A stretch of DNA of 64,000 nucleotides. It comes from Stenotrophomonas sp. ASS1 (GTDB lineage Bacteria; Pseudomonadota; Gammaproteobacteria; Xanthomonadales; Xanthomonadaceae). The stretch is taken from positions 3,492,001-3,556,000 of the forward strand of contig NZ_CP031167.1 in assembly GCF_004346925.1 (NCBI RefSeq). Direction: 5' to 3'. Both the position numbers and the translations under genes were made by a program. Below the pieces are notes generated by a model. That model was not told the origin of the DNA. It worked only from the letters and a program-made list of their open reading frames with translations, and made no database searches. Positions within the stretch are counted from its first letter, which is position 1. Every line of letters starts with the position of its first letter. Below, one piece after another: positions 54,680-63,313 of this stretch.

Positions 54680-54706
54680 ACAGCTCTACCATTGAGCTAC
54701 GCCCGC
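54633..54706 (-). tRNA. tRNA-Gly (anticodon CCC)
   Basis: 74 nt on the minus strand, including encoded CCA. Acceptor GCGGGCG / CGCCCGC, D-arm GCTC-AATGGTA-GAGC, anticodon arm GTAGC-TTCCCAA-GCTAC with anticodon CCC, T-arm GTGGG-TTCGATT-CCCAT. All four arms pair. It is the integration site of the island on its 3' side. Confidence 0.95.
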
Positions 54707-54795
54707 ATTGCGGGTGAAAGTCTATGCGGAGCGGCCGGTGTTGCGCAATGGTGGCCGCCGCACCCGCCGGGCATGACCCGGCGCTGCCGTGCAGG

Positions 54796-54825
54796 CATCC
54801 CAGGCACCTTGCGGTGCCCGGGATG
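54796..54825. terminator. Hairpin downstream of the autotransporter esterase gene
   Basis: CATCCCAGGCACC / GGTGCCCGGGATG with a 4-nt loop, about 10 bp past the stop. No T-run on the minus strand. Confidence 0.5.
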
Positions 54826-54834
54826 TTGCATTCA

Positions 54835-56688
54835 TCAGAAGCTGCCACCCACGGTGGCGAAGATCGTCGCGTCACGGGCGCGCTTCTGCGCGGCCGTGGT
54901 GCTCAGGCCAACGTTGCCCTGCAGGCCGAACAGGTCCATGCGCGCACCCAGAACAGCGGTGGCGTAGTTCTTGTCGAAGTCCAGGCCCGGCACGCGGTAG
55001 CTGCCCAGTTCCGGCAGGGTCTGCAGCCACGCGCTGGCCTGCTTGGTGTCCTCGAACTCGTGGTCGTAGGTCACCTGCACGTACGGCTTGACGGTGCCGC
55101 CATCGAAGCGGGCCTGCCAGCCGATGCGGCCGACGGTCGAGTCGACGTTCTGGCGGTCGTAGCCCAGGGCGGTGGCCAGCGTGCCCGCAGCGGCGCTTTC
55201 GCTGTAACCGTCGATCTTGACCTTCTGCCAGATCACCGCAGCGACCGGGCCATGACGGAAGCCACCTTCGGTGCCGAACTCGTAACCGGCGTTCAGTGCG
55301 GCGGTCAGGTTGCTGCCATCCGGGGAACCACCGTGTTCGCGGGTGGCCGGGCCCAGCTGGACCTTGCGGTTCACGTCATACGACAACCAGGTGTAGCTGA
55401 CCTGGCCGTTGACCCAGACGCGGTCGCCGTACCATGCCGCGAACAGGCCGGCGGTGGTGTCCTTCTGGGTGAAGTCGCCACGGCTGTTGCCGAAGTCGGC
55501 ACTCATGCGACCGAAGCCGGCGAAGCCGCCGACCACCACGCCGTTGCGTGCCCAGTCGACACCGAACAGGCCGGCCGGCGCCACGCCGTCGTACAGGTCG
55601 GCGTGGTCATAGCGCTGCAGGTCACCGCGCACGCCACCCCACCACGACAGGCCATCGGCCGGACGGGCGCCCAGGTGGTTGCTGACCTGGTCGGCACGCG
55701 AACGGCCGACGGTCTGTGCCGAGTGGCTCAGCACCTGCTGCAGGCGCGGAGCCTCCAGCACCGAGACGGCGTACTGGCCCAGCAGCTGGTGACCGGTAAC
55801 GGTGGGATGCACGCCATCGGCGAACAGATAGGTCTGGTACGCATCGGGGCTGACGTAGGTGGTCGGGTTGCAGCCGATGATGCTGCCCGTGGTGTTGGCC
55901 GGGTTGATCTTGCAGGCGGTGCCGGTGACGTTGGTGAAGCCGTACATGCCCGGGTTGGCGGTCACTTCACGCAGGATGCTGAAGGTATCGAGCGGAATGA
56001 ACTCGATGCCCGCCTGCTTCAGTCCGCCATACAGCGCCTTGTTGTAGCCGACCGACATGGCGGTGGCAGCTGCTGCGTTCGGGCCGCGGAACTGCGGGGT
56101 GATGCCCACGTCCGGCAGGTTCGGCACCAGCACGTACTGGGCACCGGCCTGCTTCAGGGCACCGACCAGCGCGATCTGGTCGGTGACCGCCGCGCCGATG
56201 ATGCCCTGCACCTGGGCCGGCGGTGCACCCGCACCGGCAGCGCCGGCGGCGGCAAACAGGTCGTTTGCGCCACCCCAGACGGTATACAGGGCGTTACGGT
56301 CAGCCTTGCCACCGTTTGCCGCCAGGTAGCGGGCCGCCTGCGACTTCAGAGACGGGATCGCGCCGAGGGCACCGCTGCCTTCGACCGACACGCGGGCGCC
56401 GCCGACAGCGTAGTTGTCGCCGTTCTGGCCGTTGCCGTTGGGGTCCTTGTTGAGGCCGTAGTAATTGGCGACCTGCTGCGACCACACCCAGCCCGGGTTG
56501 GTGGTGAACTGGCCGGAGAGCCCCTGCGTGGCCTCGGGCAGCAGCGGGCGGAAGTAGCCGGCGTCGGTGAGGCTGTCACCGAAGAACACCGCCTTGGAGT
56601 ACGGATTTTCGCCTGCCATGGCCGGCAGCGCGGCCAGTGCGATCGCAGCCGCCATGAGGGAGCGGATCGGGTGTTTGCTGAGCTGCAT
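54835..56688 (-). CDS. estA: Autotransporter GDSL esterase, EstA-like
   Basis: A 617-residue outer-membrane esterase exposed on the cell surface. It has a signal peptide (MAAAIALAALPAMA), a GDSL passenger domain (about 27-340) with block I AVFFGDSLTDAGYF (nucleophile Ser), block III YTVWGGANDLFAA and block V FADGVHPTVTGH (Asp/His), then a beta-barrel autotransporter domain (about 350-617; WWGGVRGDLQRYDH ... ATIFATVGGSF with terminal Phe). Pseudomonas EstA affects rhamnolipid production and motility. The ATG at 56688 opens the signal peptide. It lies just beside the tRNA-Gly gene on the same strand. Confidence 0.9.
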   Translation of the reverse strand: MQLSKHPIRSLMAAAIALAALPAMAGENPYSKAVFFGDSLTDAGYFRPLLPEATQGLSGQFTTNPGWVWSQQVANYYGLNKDPNGNGQNGDNYAVGGARVSVEGSGALGAIPSLKSQAARYLAANGGKADRNALYTVWGGANDLFAAAGAAGAGAPPAQVQGIIGAAVTDQIALVGALKQAGAQYVLVPNLPDVGITPQFRGPNAAAATAMSVGYNKALYGGLKQAGIEFIPLDTFSILREVTANPGMYGFTNVTGTACKINPANTTGSIIGCNPTTYVSPDAYQTYLFADGVHPTVTGHQLLGQYAVSVLEAPRLQQVLSHSAQTVGRSRADQVSNHLGARPADGLSWWGGVRGDLQRYDHADLYDGVAPAGLFGVDWARNGVVVGGFAGFGRMSADFGNSRGDFTQKDTTAGLFAAWYGDRVWVNGQVSYTWLSYDVNRKVQLGPATREHGGSPDGSNLTAALNAGYEFGTEGGFRHGPVAAVIWQKVKIDGYSESAAAGTLATALGYDRQNVDSTVGRIGWQARFDGGTVKPYVQVTYDHEFEDTKQASAWLQTLPELGSYRVPGLDFDKNYATAVLGARMDLFGLQGNVGLSTTAAQKRARDATIFATVGGSF

Positions 56689-56895
56689 CTAGGAACTCCT
56701 GTGGGGTAAACAAGTTGGAATCCGGCGCACGTACGCCGGCGCACGGTCAATGGTTTCACCGCGCCGCCGTTTGCTCACGCTGCGCCGCCGCATGGATTGT
56801 CGCCTGACCACGCCGAACCCTGCTGTGCCGGAGCTGGCGCCCGGTTCAAATTACAAACGTTCCGATCCCGACGGGCTATCAGCGACAATGCAGGG

Positions 56896-57096
56896 ATGAA
56901 CATCCAGCTCAACGGCGAACCCCGCACCCTGCCCGCCTCGGCGACCCTCCACGACCTGCTTGAGGCCGAGCAGCTGCTGCAGCGCCGGGTGGCGGTGGAG
57001 GTCAACGGCGAGATCGTCAGCCGCAGCCGCCATGGCGAGCATGTCCTGGCCGAAGGCGACGTGGTGGAGATCGTGCACGCGCTGGGCGGGGGCTGA
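56896..57096 (+). CDS. thiS: Sulfur carrier protein ThiS
   Basis: A 66-residue ubiquitin-like carrier that supplies sulfur as a C-terminal thiocarboxylate for the thiamine thiazole ring. It begins MNIQLNGEPRTLPASATLHDLL and ends VVEIVHALGGG with the required Gly-Gly. ATG at 56896 preceded by CAGGG. ThiG follows after a SMAG pair, so both thiazole genes are together. Confidence 0.93.
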   Translation: MNIQLNGEPRTLPASATLHDLLEAEQLLQRRVAVEVNGEIVSRSRHGEHVLAEGDVVEIVHALGGG

Positions 57097-57107
57097 GGCC
57101 ATCCCGG

Positions 57108-57180
57108 GCAGTGCCGGCCACTGGCCGGCAATCCGACGCTGCCTGACGCCTCACATCTGCCGGCCAGCGGCCGGCACTAC
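57108..57180. repeat. SMAG-like pair between thiS and thiG
   Basis: 57108-57130 is a degenerate GCAG version of the GGCCGG hairpin, and 57158-57180 is a minus copy. Facing geometry as elsewhere, but inside a gene pair in the same direction, so it may act on thiS-thiG mRNA. Confidence 0.75.
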
Positions 57181-57249
57181 CCCTACCCATCCACGGCCTG
57201 CACGCCATTGCGTGATCCCATCTTCAGGCGGATAAGCGATAATCGCGCC

Positions 57250-58044
57250 ATGAACGTTCATGTCTCCCCCGATTCGCTGGTGATCGCCGGCAAGACCTAT
57301 GGCTCGCGGCTGCTCACCGGCACCGGCAAGTTCAAGGATCTGGAAGAAACCCGCCTGGCCACCGAGGCTGCAGGCGCCCAGATCGTCACCGTGGCCATCC
57401 GCCGCACCAACATCGGGCAGAACCCGGGCGAGCCGAACCTGCTCGACGTGCTGCCGCCGGAGCGCTACACCATCCTGCCCAACACCGCCGGCTGCTACAC
57501 CGCCGAAGACGCGGTGCGCACCTGCCGGCTGGCGCGCGAACTGCTGGACGGCCACAACCTGACCAAGCTGGAAGTGCTGGGCGACCAGAAGTCGCTGTAC
57601 CCGGACGTGGTGCAGACCCTCAAGGCCGCCGAACAGCTGGTCAAGGACGGCTTCGAGGTGATGGTCTACACCTCCGACGACCCGATCCTGGCCAAGCGCC
57701 TGGAAGAGATCGGCTGCGCTGCGGTGATGCCGCTGGCTGCGCCGATCGGTTCGGGCCTGGGCATCCAGAACAAGTACAACCTGCTGCAGATCATCGAAGA
57801 CGCCAAGGTGCCGATCATCGTCGACGCCGGCGTGGGCACCGCGTCGGATGCGGCGATCGCGATGGAGCTGGGCTGCGACGGCGTGCTGATGAACACCGCC
57901 ATTGCCGGTGCGCGCAGCCCGGTGCTGATGGCCAGTGCGATGCGCAAGGCGGTCGAGGCCGGCCGCGAGGCCTTCCTGGCCGGGCGCATCCCGCGCAAGC
58001 GCTACGCCAGCGCCTCCTCTCCGGTGGATGGGTTGATCGGCTGA
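57250..58044 (+). CDS. thiG: Thiazole synthase ThiG
   Basis: A 264-residue TIM-barrel enzyme that forms the thiamine thiazole phosphate from 1-deoxy-D-xylulose 5-phosphate, dehydroglycine and ThiS thiocarboxylate. It has [17 protein letters not shown], the Schiff-base lysine in [23 protein letters not shown] and the phosphate-binding [30 protein letters not shown]. The ATG at 57250 opens the domain. Its stop shares bases with the trmB ATG (TGATG). Confidence 0.96.
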   Translation: MNVHVSPDSLVIAGKTYGSRLLTGTGKFKDLEETRLATEAAGAQIVTVAIRRTNIGQNPGEPNLLDVLPPERYTILPNTAGCYTAEDAVRTCRLARELLDGHNLTKLEVLGDQKSLYPDVVQTLKAAEQLVKDGFEVMVYTSDDPILAKRLEEIGCAAVMPLAAPIGSGLGIQNKYNLLQIIEDAKVPIIVDAGVGTASDAAIAMELGCDGVLMNTAIAGARSPVLMASAMRKAVEAGREAFLAGRIPRKRYASASSPVDGLIG

Positions 58045-58778
58045 TGACCAATCCCTTCGACAGCGCCGGTTCCAAGGCCCCGCCCAAGCCCTTCACCGTG
58101 AGCGAGGGCCGCCGCGAGGTGCGCAGCTTCGTGTTGCGCCAGGGCCGCTTCACGCCTGCCCAGCAGCGCGCGTTCGACGAACGCTGGCCGCGCTTCGGCA
58201 TCGACTACAACGGCCAGCCGCGTGATCTGGACGCCACCTTCGGCCGCCCGGCGCACAAGGTGCTGGAAATCGGCTTCGGCAACGGTGCCGCGCTGCGCTT
58301 CGCTGCCCAGCACGACCCGTCGCGCGACTACATCGGCATCGAGGTGCACGCCCCCGGCGTGGGCCGTCTGCTGAACGCGCTGGCCGACGACAACGCCGAC
58401 CACGTGCGCCTGTACCACCACGATGCGGTGGAAGTGCTGCAGAACGAGATCGCCGATGGCGCGCTGGATGAAGTGCGCATCTACTTCCCGGACCCGTGGC
58501 ACAAGAAGCGCCACAACAAGCGCCGCCTGCTGCAGCCTGCATTTGCCGAGCTGCTGGTGCGCAAGCTGCGCCCGGGCGGCCGCCTGCACTGCGCCACCGA
58601 CTGGGAAGACTACGCCGAGCAGATGTGGGACGTGCTCGACGCCACCGCTGGCCTGGTCAACCGCGCCGGCCCGCGTGGCAGCGTGCCGCGCCCGGACTGG
58701 CGGCCGCAGACGCACTTCGAGACCCGCGGCCAGAAGCTCGGCCACGGCGTCTGGGACCTGCTGTACGACCGCACCTGA
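58044..58778 (+). CDS. trmB: tRNA (guanine-N7-)-methyltransferase TrmB
   Basis: A 244-residue SAM-dependent enzyme that methylates G46 in the variable loop of tRNAs. It shows the SAM-binding [14 protein letters not shown] and [12 protein letters not shown], the catalytic and tRNA-binding [17 protein letters not shown] and the [11 protein letters not shown] motif. Full length for the family. Coupled to thiG by an overlapping start/stop; the transporter gene follows 27 bp later. Confidence 0.95.
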   Translation: MTNPFDSAGSKAPPKPFTVSEGRREVRSFVLRQGRFTPAQQRAFDERWPRFGIDYNGQPRDLDATFGRPAHKVLEIGFGNGAALRFAAQHDPSRDYIGIEVHAPGVGRLLNALADDNADHVRLYHHDAVEVLQNEIADGALDEVRIYFPDPWHKKRHNKRRLLQPAFAELLVRKLRPGGRLHCATDWEDYAEQMWDVLDATAGLVNRAGPRGSVPRPDWRPQTHFETRGQKLGHGVWDLLYDRT

Positions 58779-58805
58779 CGATCGCCTGAGGACACCGCGC
58801 CCCAC

Positions 58806-60653
58806 ATGGATACCGCGCTGACGCTGACCAACGACATGAAGCTCGTGCTCGGGCTGGTCGGCTTCACGATGGCGATGTTCCTGTTCGAGCGCATCCGCGC
58901 CGACGTGGTCGCGCTGGTGGTCCTGGTGGTGCTCGGTGTCACCGGGCTGATCGCGCCGGAGGAAATCTTCGGCGGCTTCTCCGGTAACGCGGTGATGAGC
59001 ATCATCGCCACCACCATCCTCGGTGCGGGCCTGGACCGCACCGGGGCGCTGAACCGGCTGGCCGCCTGGCTGTTGCGGCGCGGCCATGGTGTCGAGCAGC
59101 GGCTGCTGATGATGACCACGGCCATTGCCGGCCTGAATTCCTCTTTCATGCAGAACCCGTCGGTGATGGCGCTGTACCTGCCGGTCGCCTCGCGACTGGC
59201 CGCGCGCACCGGGTTGACCCTGCAGCGCCTGCTGCTGCCCATTTCGGCGGCAATCGTGATGGGTGGTGCGCTGACCATGGTCGGCAATTCACCGCTGATC
59301 CTGCTGAACGATCTGCTGGCCTCGGCCAACAACAACCTGCCTTCCGGCCTGGCCACCATCGAGCCGCTGCGCATGTTCGCACCGCTGCCGATCGGCGTGG
59401 CGCTGCTGATCGCTTCGCTGCTGTATTTCCGCTACTACGGCGACCGCAAGCTGATCGAGGAAGAGAACCTGGTCAACGACGGGGTTACGCCCGCGCGCAC
59501 CGAGAGCTACTTCGCCAAGACCTATGGCATCGAAGGCGATGTGTTCGAGCTGGTGGTCAGTGCCGAAAGCCCGCTGGTGGGCATGACCCTGGGCGAGGCC
59601 GAGAACCTGCACGATGCCCCGCTGCTGCTGGCCCTGAAAACCGGCAATGACACCCGTCTGGCGCCACCGGCGGAGATGCGCATCTGGGTTGGCAGCGTGC
59701 TCGGCGCGATGGGCCCGCGTGAGCAGATCAACGATTTCGCGCAGAACCAGTTCCTGCGCATGTCTTCGCGGCTGAAGCACCTGGGCGACCTGTTCAACCC
59801 CAGCCGCGCCGGCATTTCCGAAGCGGTGGTGCCGCCTACCTCGAACGTGATCGGCAAGAGCGCGGCCGATCTGCGCCTGCGCAAGGAGCGCGGCATCAGC
59901 CTGCTGGCGATCAACCGCGACAAGCAGGTGATCCGCGAGGACGTGCGCGACGTGCAGCTGCGTGCCGGCGACATGCTGGTCTTCCACAGCATCTGGACCG
60001 ACCTGGCGCAGGCCGCCCGCAGCCGTGACTTCGTGGTGGTGACCGACTACCCGACCGGCGAGCAGCGTCCGCACAAGTTCAAGATCGCGATGGCGATCTT
60101 CGCACTGACCATCCTGATCGCGCTGACCAGCAAGCTGCCCGTGGCGCTGACCCTGATGACCGGCGTGGCCGGCATGCTGCTGACCGGCGTGCTGCGCATG
60201 GACGAGGCGTATGCCTCGATCAACTGGAAGACGGTGTTCATGATGGCCGGGCTGATCCCGCTCGGCTGGGCGATGGATTCCAGTGGCGCGGCGGCATGGG
60301 TGGCCGGCCATACCATCGACAAGCTGCCCACCGGCATCCCGGTGTGGGTGCTGGAGGTGGCGCTGGCGCTGCTGACCACGGCGTTCTCGCTGGTGATCAG
60401 CCATGTGGGCGCCACCATCGTGATGGTGCCCATTGCGGTGAACCTTGCGCTGGCGGCGGGCGGCAACCCGACGGCGTTCGCGCTGATCGTGGCGCTGTCG
60501 GCGTCCAACAACCTGATGACGGCCTCCAACCCGGTGATTTCGATGATCACCGGCCCGGCCAACTACACCCCGCGCGAGATGTGGCGGGTCGGCGGCCCGC
60601 TGTCGTTGATCTACACCTGCGTGGTGGTGCTGATGATCAACCTGATGTTCTGA
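58806..60653 (+). CDS. SLC13-type anion permease with two TrkA-C domains
   Basis: A 615-residue inner-membrane transporter of the DASS/SLC13 type. Hydrophobic helices at both ends (MKLVLGLVGFTMAMFLF, LVVLVVLGVTGLIAP; then SKLPVALTLMTGVAGMLLTGVL and the C-terminal NLMTASNPVISMITGP-like hairpin) flank a cytosolic pair of RCK/TrkA-C domains (about 215-405; FELVVSAESPLVGMTLGEAE, LLAINRDKQVIREDVRDVQLRAGD). Homologues move sulfate, dicarboxylates or other anions. The substrate is not clear. Probably the last gene of thiS-thiG-trmB. Confidence 0.82.
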   Translation: MDTALTLTNDMKLVLGLVGFTMAMFLFERIRADVVALVVLVVLGVTGLIAPEEIFGGFSGNAVMSIIATTILGAGLDRTGALNRLAAWLLRRGHGVEQRLLMMTTAIAGLNSSFMQNPSVMALYLPVASRLAARTGLTLQRLLLPISAAIVMGGALTMVGNSPLILLNDLLASANNNLPSGLATIEPLRMFAPLPIGVALLIASLLYFRYYGDRKLIEEENLVNDGVTPARTESYFAKTYGIEGDVFELVVSAESPLVGMTLGEAENLHDAPLLLALKTGNDTRLAPPAEMRIWVGSVLGAMGPREQINDFAQNQFLRMSSRLKHLGDLFNPSRAGISEAVVPPTSNVIGKSAADLRLRKERGISLLAINRDKQVIREDVRDVQLRAGDMLVFHSIWTDLAQAARSRDFVVVTDYPTGEQRPHKFKIAMAIFALTILIALTSKLPVALTLMTGVAGMLLTGVLRMDEAYASINWKTVFMMAGLIPLGWAMDSSGAAAWVAGHTIDKLPTGIPVWVLEVALALLTTAFSLVISHVGATIVMVPIAVNLALAAGGNPTAFALIVALSASNNLMTASNPVISMITGPANYTPREMWRVGGPLSLIYTCVVVLMINLMF

Positions 60654-60668
60654 GGTTGGGGTTTGTTG

Positions 60669-60686
60669 GCAGGGCTGCGCCCTGCA
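60669..60686. repeat. GCAGGGC palindrome
   Basis: GCAGGGCTGCGCCCTGC, the same short palindrome as at 12167-12185. Confidence 0.7.
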
Positions 60687-60737
60687 CCCGCAGAGGCCGA
60701 AGCAACGGCAACGGCAAAAGCGTGCATTCCGTGGGAT

Positions 60738-60839
60738 GGCGGGGTGGGTCCGGTTGCGGGGGACGCTGCAAGTACGTCCCTGTAAGCTCGGTCGCCGCAT
60801 CCATGCGGCTCACGCCCCCGCAACCGGACCCACCCCGCC
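60738..60839. repeat. Compound palindromic element, copy D
   Basis: Perfect 25-bp arms (60738-60762, 60815-60839) identical to those of copy C. The centre is that of copy C in reverse orientation with a few changes. The inner hairpin is GCCGCATCCATGCGGC here against GCGCCATCCATGGCGC in copy C, so both sides of the stem changed together. A TTCGACAGATTTCTGCG tail and a SMAG follow. Confidence 0.85.
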
Positions 60840-60887
60840 TTCGACAGATTTCTGCGATCTGTCGGAACGGCGTCCTGCACTGCTTTG

Positions 60888-60973
60888 GTAGATGTCGACC
60901 TTGGTCGACACAGTAGATCCACGCCATGCGTGGATGCTCGTGGATGCCTTTGTAGAGTCGAGCCATGCTCGAC
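60888..60973 (+). repeat. Three SMAG hairpins in tandem
   Basis: 60888-60910 (GTCGAC subtype), 60913-60935 (CCACGC subtype), 60952-60973 (GTCGAGC subtype), all starting with GTAG on the + strand. Confidence 0.85.
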
Positions 60974-60989
60974 TGCTTCTGGCCTGATG

Positions 60990-61034
60990 GGGTCAGAGCC
61001 GCTTTCCTGCGGAAAACGGATCCGACCCCTGGCC
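60990..61034. repeat. GGGGTCAGA...TCCGACCCC palindrome
   Basis: GGGGTCAGAGCCG / GGATCCGACCCC arms around TTTCCTGCGGAAA, between the SMAG group and the Rieske gene. A further REP-like family; no gene lies between 60654 and 61039. Confidence 0.65.
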
Positions 61035-61039
61035 TGGAC

Positions 61040-61375
61040 TCAGGCCAGATAAACCTGCCCGTCGCGCACGTCCACCGGCACCACGCGCAGGCGATCGCCC
61101 TTGCAGGGGCCGGCGATGCAGTCGCCGCTGTCCAGCGCGAACGAGGCGCCGTGGGCGGCGCACACCAGGTGGCCCTCGCGGCTCTTCAGGAACTGGCCCG
61201 GCGCCCAGTCCAGGCGACGGCCGGCGTGCGGGCAGATGTTCAGGAACGCACGCACCTGCGCGCCATCGCGGTACAGCACCAGCGATTCGGCATCGCCATC
61301 AACCACCGCTTCGACCTCGGCAAACGCGCCATCGGCAATGGCATCAAGGGCGATCAGGGCAGCGGCGGCAGTCAT
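61040..61375 (-). CDS. Rieske [2Fe-2S] domain protein
   Basis: A 111-residue cytosolic Rieske protein of the small NirD/ferredoxin-component type. The cluster ligands are in ICPHAGRRLD (C-x-H) and VCAAHGASFALDSGDC (C-x-x-H). There is no membrane anchor or oxygenase partner nearby, so the electron-transfer partner is unknown. The ATG at 61375 (MTAAAALIAL) opens the domain. Confidence 0.85.
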   Translation of the reverse strand: MTAAAALIALDAIADGAFAEVEAVVDGDAESLVLYRDGAQVRAFLNICPHAGRRLDWAPGQFLKSREGHLVCAAHGASFALDSGDCIAGPCKGDRLRVVPVDVRDGQVYLA

Positions 61376-61553
61376 GGCGAAGGCTCGGACAGTAAACGCG
61401 CATTGTCGCACGCCCGCTCAGGTGACTGGCTGCAACATGAACACAAGTCATTGATTCGTAATAAGCACAGGCTATATTTAACGAGTTTTTCACTCAATGA
61501 CAGTGGCACCTCCCGATACTCTGGTTTCGCTGATCCCAGCCTATCGAGCCGCC

Positions 61554-61835
61554 ATGTTCAATCGCGCATCCGCCTTCAACCAGTTCCGCACCCTGTTCGC
61601 GCCGCGCAAGCCGCGTCACCCGCTGGTGCGCGTTGCCGTGGGCCTGCTTGGCCTGGCGATCCTGGCGGCGATGGTGTTCATCGGCGTGTTCGTCGGTGCG
61701 GCGATGATCCTGGTCGGCCTGGCGTGGAAGCTGCTGGCCTCGCGCAAGCCGGGCGTTGCCCGTCCGGTCGATCCGACCGTGGTCGAAGGCGAGTACCGCG
61801 TGGTGCGCAAGCCGGTGCTGCCGGCCTCGCGTTGA
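61554..61835 (+). CDS. Small hypothetical membrane protein
   Basis: A 93-residue protein with a basic N-terminus (PRKPRHPLVR), one long hydrophobic stretch of about 40 residues (VAVGLLGLAILAAMVFIGVFVGAAMILVGLAWKLL, likely two helices) and a polar C-terminus (VEGEYRVVRKP). No family recognised. The ATG at 61554 is chosen; an upstream ATG at 61497 is in frame. It precedes the FAH gene by 75 bp. Confidence 0.65.
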   Translation: MFNRASAFNQFRTLFAPRKPRHPLVRVAVGLLGLAILAAMVFIGVFVGAAMILVGLAWKLLASRKPGVARPVDPTVVEGEYRVVRKPVLPASR

Positions 61836-61910
61836 TCCACGCCCTCCGCGCCCGCTGACGGCGGGCGCCATGCGTTCTAGACTGCGGGCACGCCCTTCCT
61901 GGATGCCCGC

Positions 61911-62627
61911 ATGTCCGATGTCTCCGATGTGATCCCTGCCGTAGCCCTGCCGCGTGTGCCGGTAGCCGGTGGCGGCAGTTTCCCCGTGCACCGTATCTAC
62001 TGCGTCGGCCGCAACTTCGCCGACCATGCCCGCGAAATGGGCGCAGCAGTGCCGGCGGCCGACGATCGCGGCCGTCCGATGTTCTTCAGCAAGCCGGCCG
62101 ATGCGATCGTGGTCGGCCACGACGATGCCATTCCCTATCCCCCGGCAACCGCCAACCTGCACCACGAAGTGGAGCTGGTGGTGGCGATCGGCCGTGACGC
62201 GCCCGTGGGCGAGCTGGCCATGGCCGACGCCGAGGCGCTGGTCTACGGCTATGCCGTGGGACTGGACCTGACCCGCCGCGACCTGCAGGCCGCCGCCAAG
62301 GACAAGGGCCACCCGTGGGATGCGGCCAAGGGCTTCGATGCTTCCGCGCCGATCAGTGAAATCGTCCACGCCGAGGAAGTCGGCGACCTGGCCGCGCTGA
62401 ACCTGTCGCTGGAGGTCAACGGCGAAGTGCGCCAGCAGGCGCTGCTGGACCAGATGATCTGGAACGTGCCGGAGATTCTGCATGAGCTGTCCAAGCTGTG
62501 GCAGCTGCGTGCCGGCGACCTGGTGTTCATGGGTACCCCGTCCGGAGTGGCCGCGCTGAAGCCCGGCGACCGCTTCAGTGCCCGCCTGGAAAACGTGGCC
62601 GAGCGCCACGGCGTGATCGCCGGCTGA
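61911..62627 (+). CDS. Fumarylacetoacetate hydrolase family protein
   Basis: A 238-residue cytosolic enzyme. It starts the conserved domain with [16 protein letters not shown], has FFSKPADAI, the metal-binding acidic pair [12 protein letters not shown], a further Asp in [14 protein letters not shown] and the C-terminal [16 protein letters not shown]. Members act on acylpyruvates, oxaloacetate or catechol-pathway products; the exact substrate is open. Confidence 0.87.
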   Translation: MSDVSDVIPAVALPRVPVAGGGSFPVHRIYCVGRNFADHAREMGAAVPAADDRGRPMFFSKPADAIVVGHDDAIPYPPATANLHHEVELVVAIGRDAPVGELAMADAEALVYGYAVGLDLTRRDLQAAAKDKGHPWDAAKGFDASAPISEIVHAEEVGDLAALNLSLEVNGEVRQQALLDQMIWNVPEILHELSKLWQLRAGDLVFMGTPSGVAALKPGDRFSARLENVAERHGVIAG

Positions 62628-62682
62628 CATCACCTGCGCTACCCTGCGCGCTGTCCACTTCCCCCACCGGAGAAAAACAACA

Positions 62683-63087
62683 ATGGGAATGCTCACCGAG
62701 TTCAAGGAATTCGCGATGCGCGGCAACGTCATCGACCTCGCCGTCGGCGTGGTGATCGGCGCGGCCTTCGGTAAGATCGTGACCGCACTGGTCGAGAAGA
62801 TCATCATGCCGCCGCTGGGCATGCTGATCGGCAAGGTGGATTTCTCGCAGTTGGCGTGGACGTTGTCACCGGCCAGCATCGGTGCCGACGGCAAGGAAAT
62901 CCCGGCCGTGGTGATCGGCTATGGTGACTTCATCAATACGCTGATCCAGTTCGTGATCGTGGCCTTCGCCATCTTCATCGTGGTCAAGGCGATCAACCGC
63001 CTCTCGCGCAAGCAGGAAGCTGCGCCGGCCGCACCGGCCGAGGAAGTGGTGCTGCTGCGCGAGATCCGCGACAGCCTGAAGAAATAA
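62683..63087 (+). CDS. mscL: Large-conductance mechanosensitive channel
   Basis: A 134-residue inner-membrane channel that opens under hypo-osmotic shock. It begins [37 protein letters not shown] (TM1, pore), has a periplasmic loop (about 55-80), TM2 ([22 protein letters not shown]) and the charged cytoplasmic helix RDSLKK. GGAG precedes the ATG. It is followed by SMAG repeats and a terminator. Confidence 0.96.
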   Translation: MGMLTEFKEFAMRGNVIDLAVGVVIGAAFGKIVTALVEKIIMPPLGMLIGKVDFSQLAWTLSPASIGADGKEIPAVVIGYGDFINTLIQFVIVAFAIFIVVKAINRLSRKQEAAPAAPAEEVVLLREIRDSLKK

Positions 63088-63099
63088 GGTCGCAGCACG

Positions 63100-63163
63100 G
63101 TAGTGCCGGCCGCTGGCCGGCAACATCGGAACATGCGGGGAGCCGGCGAGCGGCCGGCACTAC
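63100..63163. repeat. SMAG pair, facing, after mscL
   Basis: 63100-63122 (+, GGCCGG type) and 63142-63163 (minus, slightly degenerate). Same geometry as the other dimers. Confidence 0.85.
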
Positions 63164-63174
63164 CGCGACTGCAC

Positions 63175-63205
63175 GAAAGCCCCGCCCCGGCGGGGCTTTC
63201 GCTTT
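63175..63205 (+). terminator. Rho-independent terminator after mscL
   Basis: GAAAGCCCCGCC / GGCGGGGCTTTC stem followed by GCTTT. Confidence 0.85.
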
Positions 63206-63313
63206 GCCGGTCATGGCGGAAAACAGCGTTCGCGCCAGCCATGACCTCCCGCCCATGCGCCGGGCTGAACGACTGTTAAGCTCCAAGGCTTAGGTCCCTT
63301 CCCGGAGTTGTCC

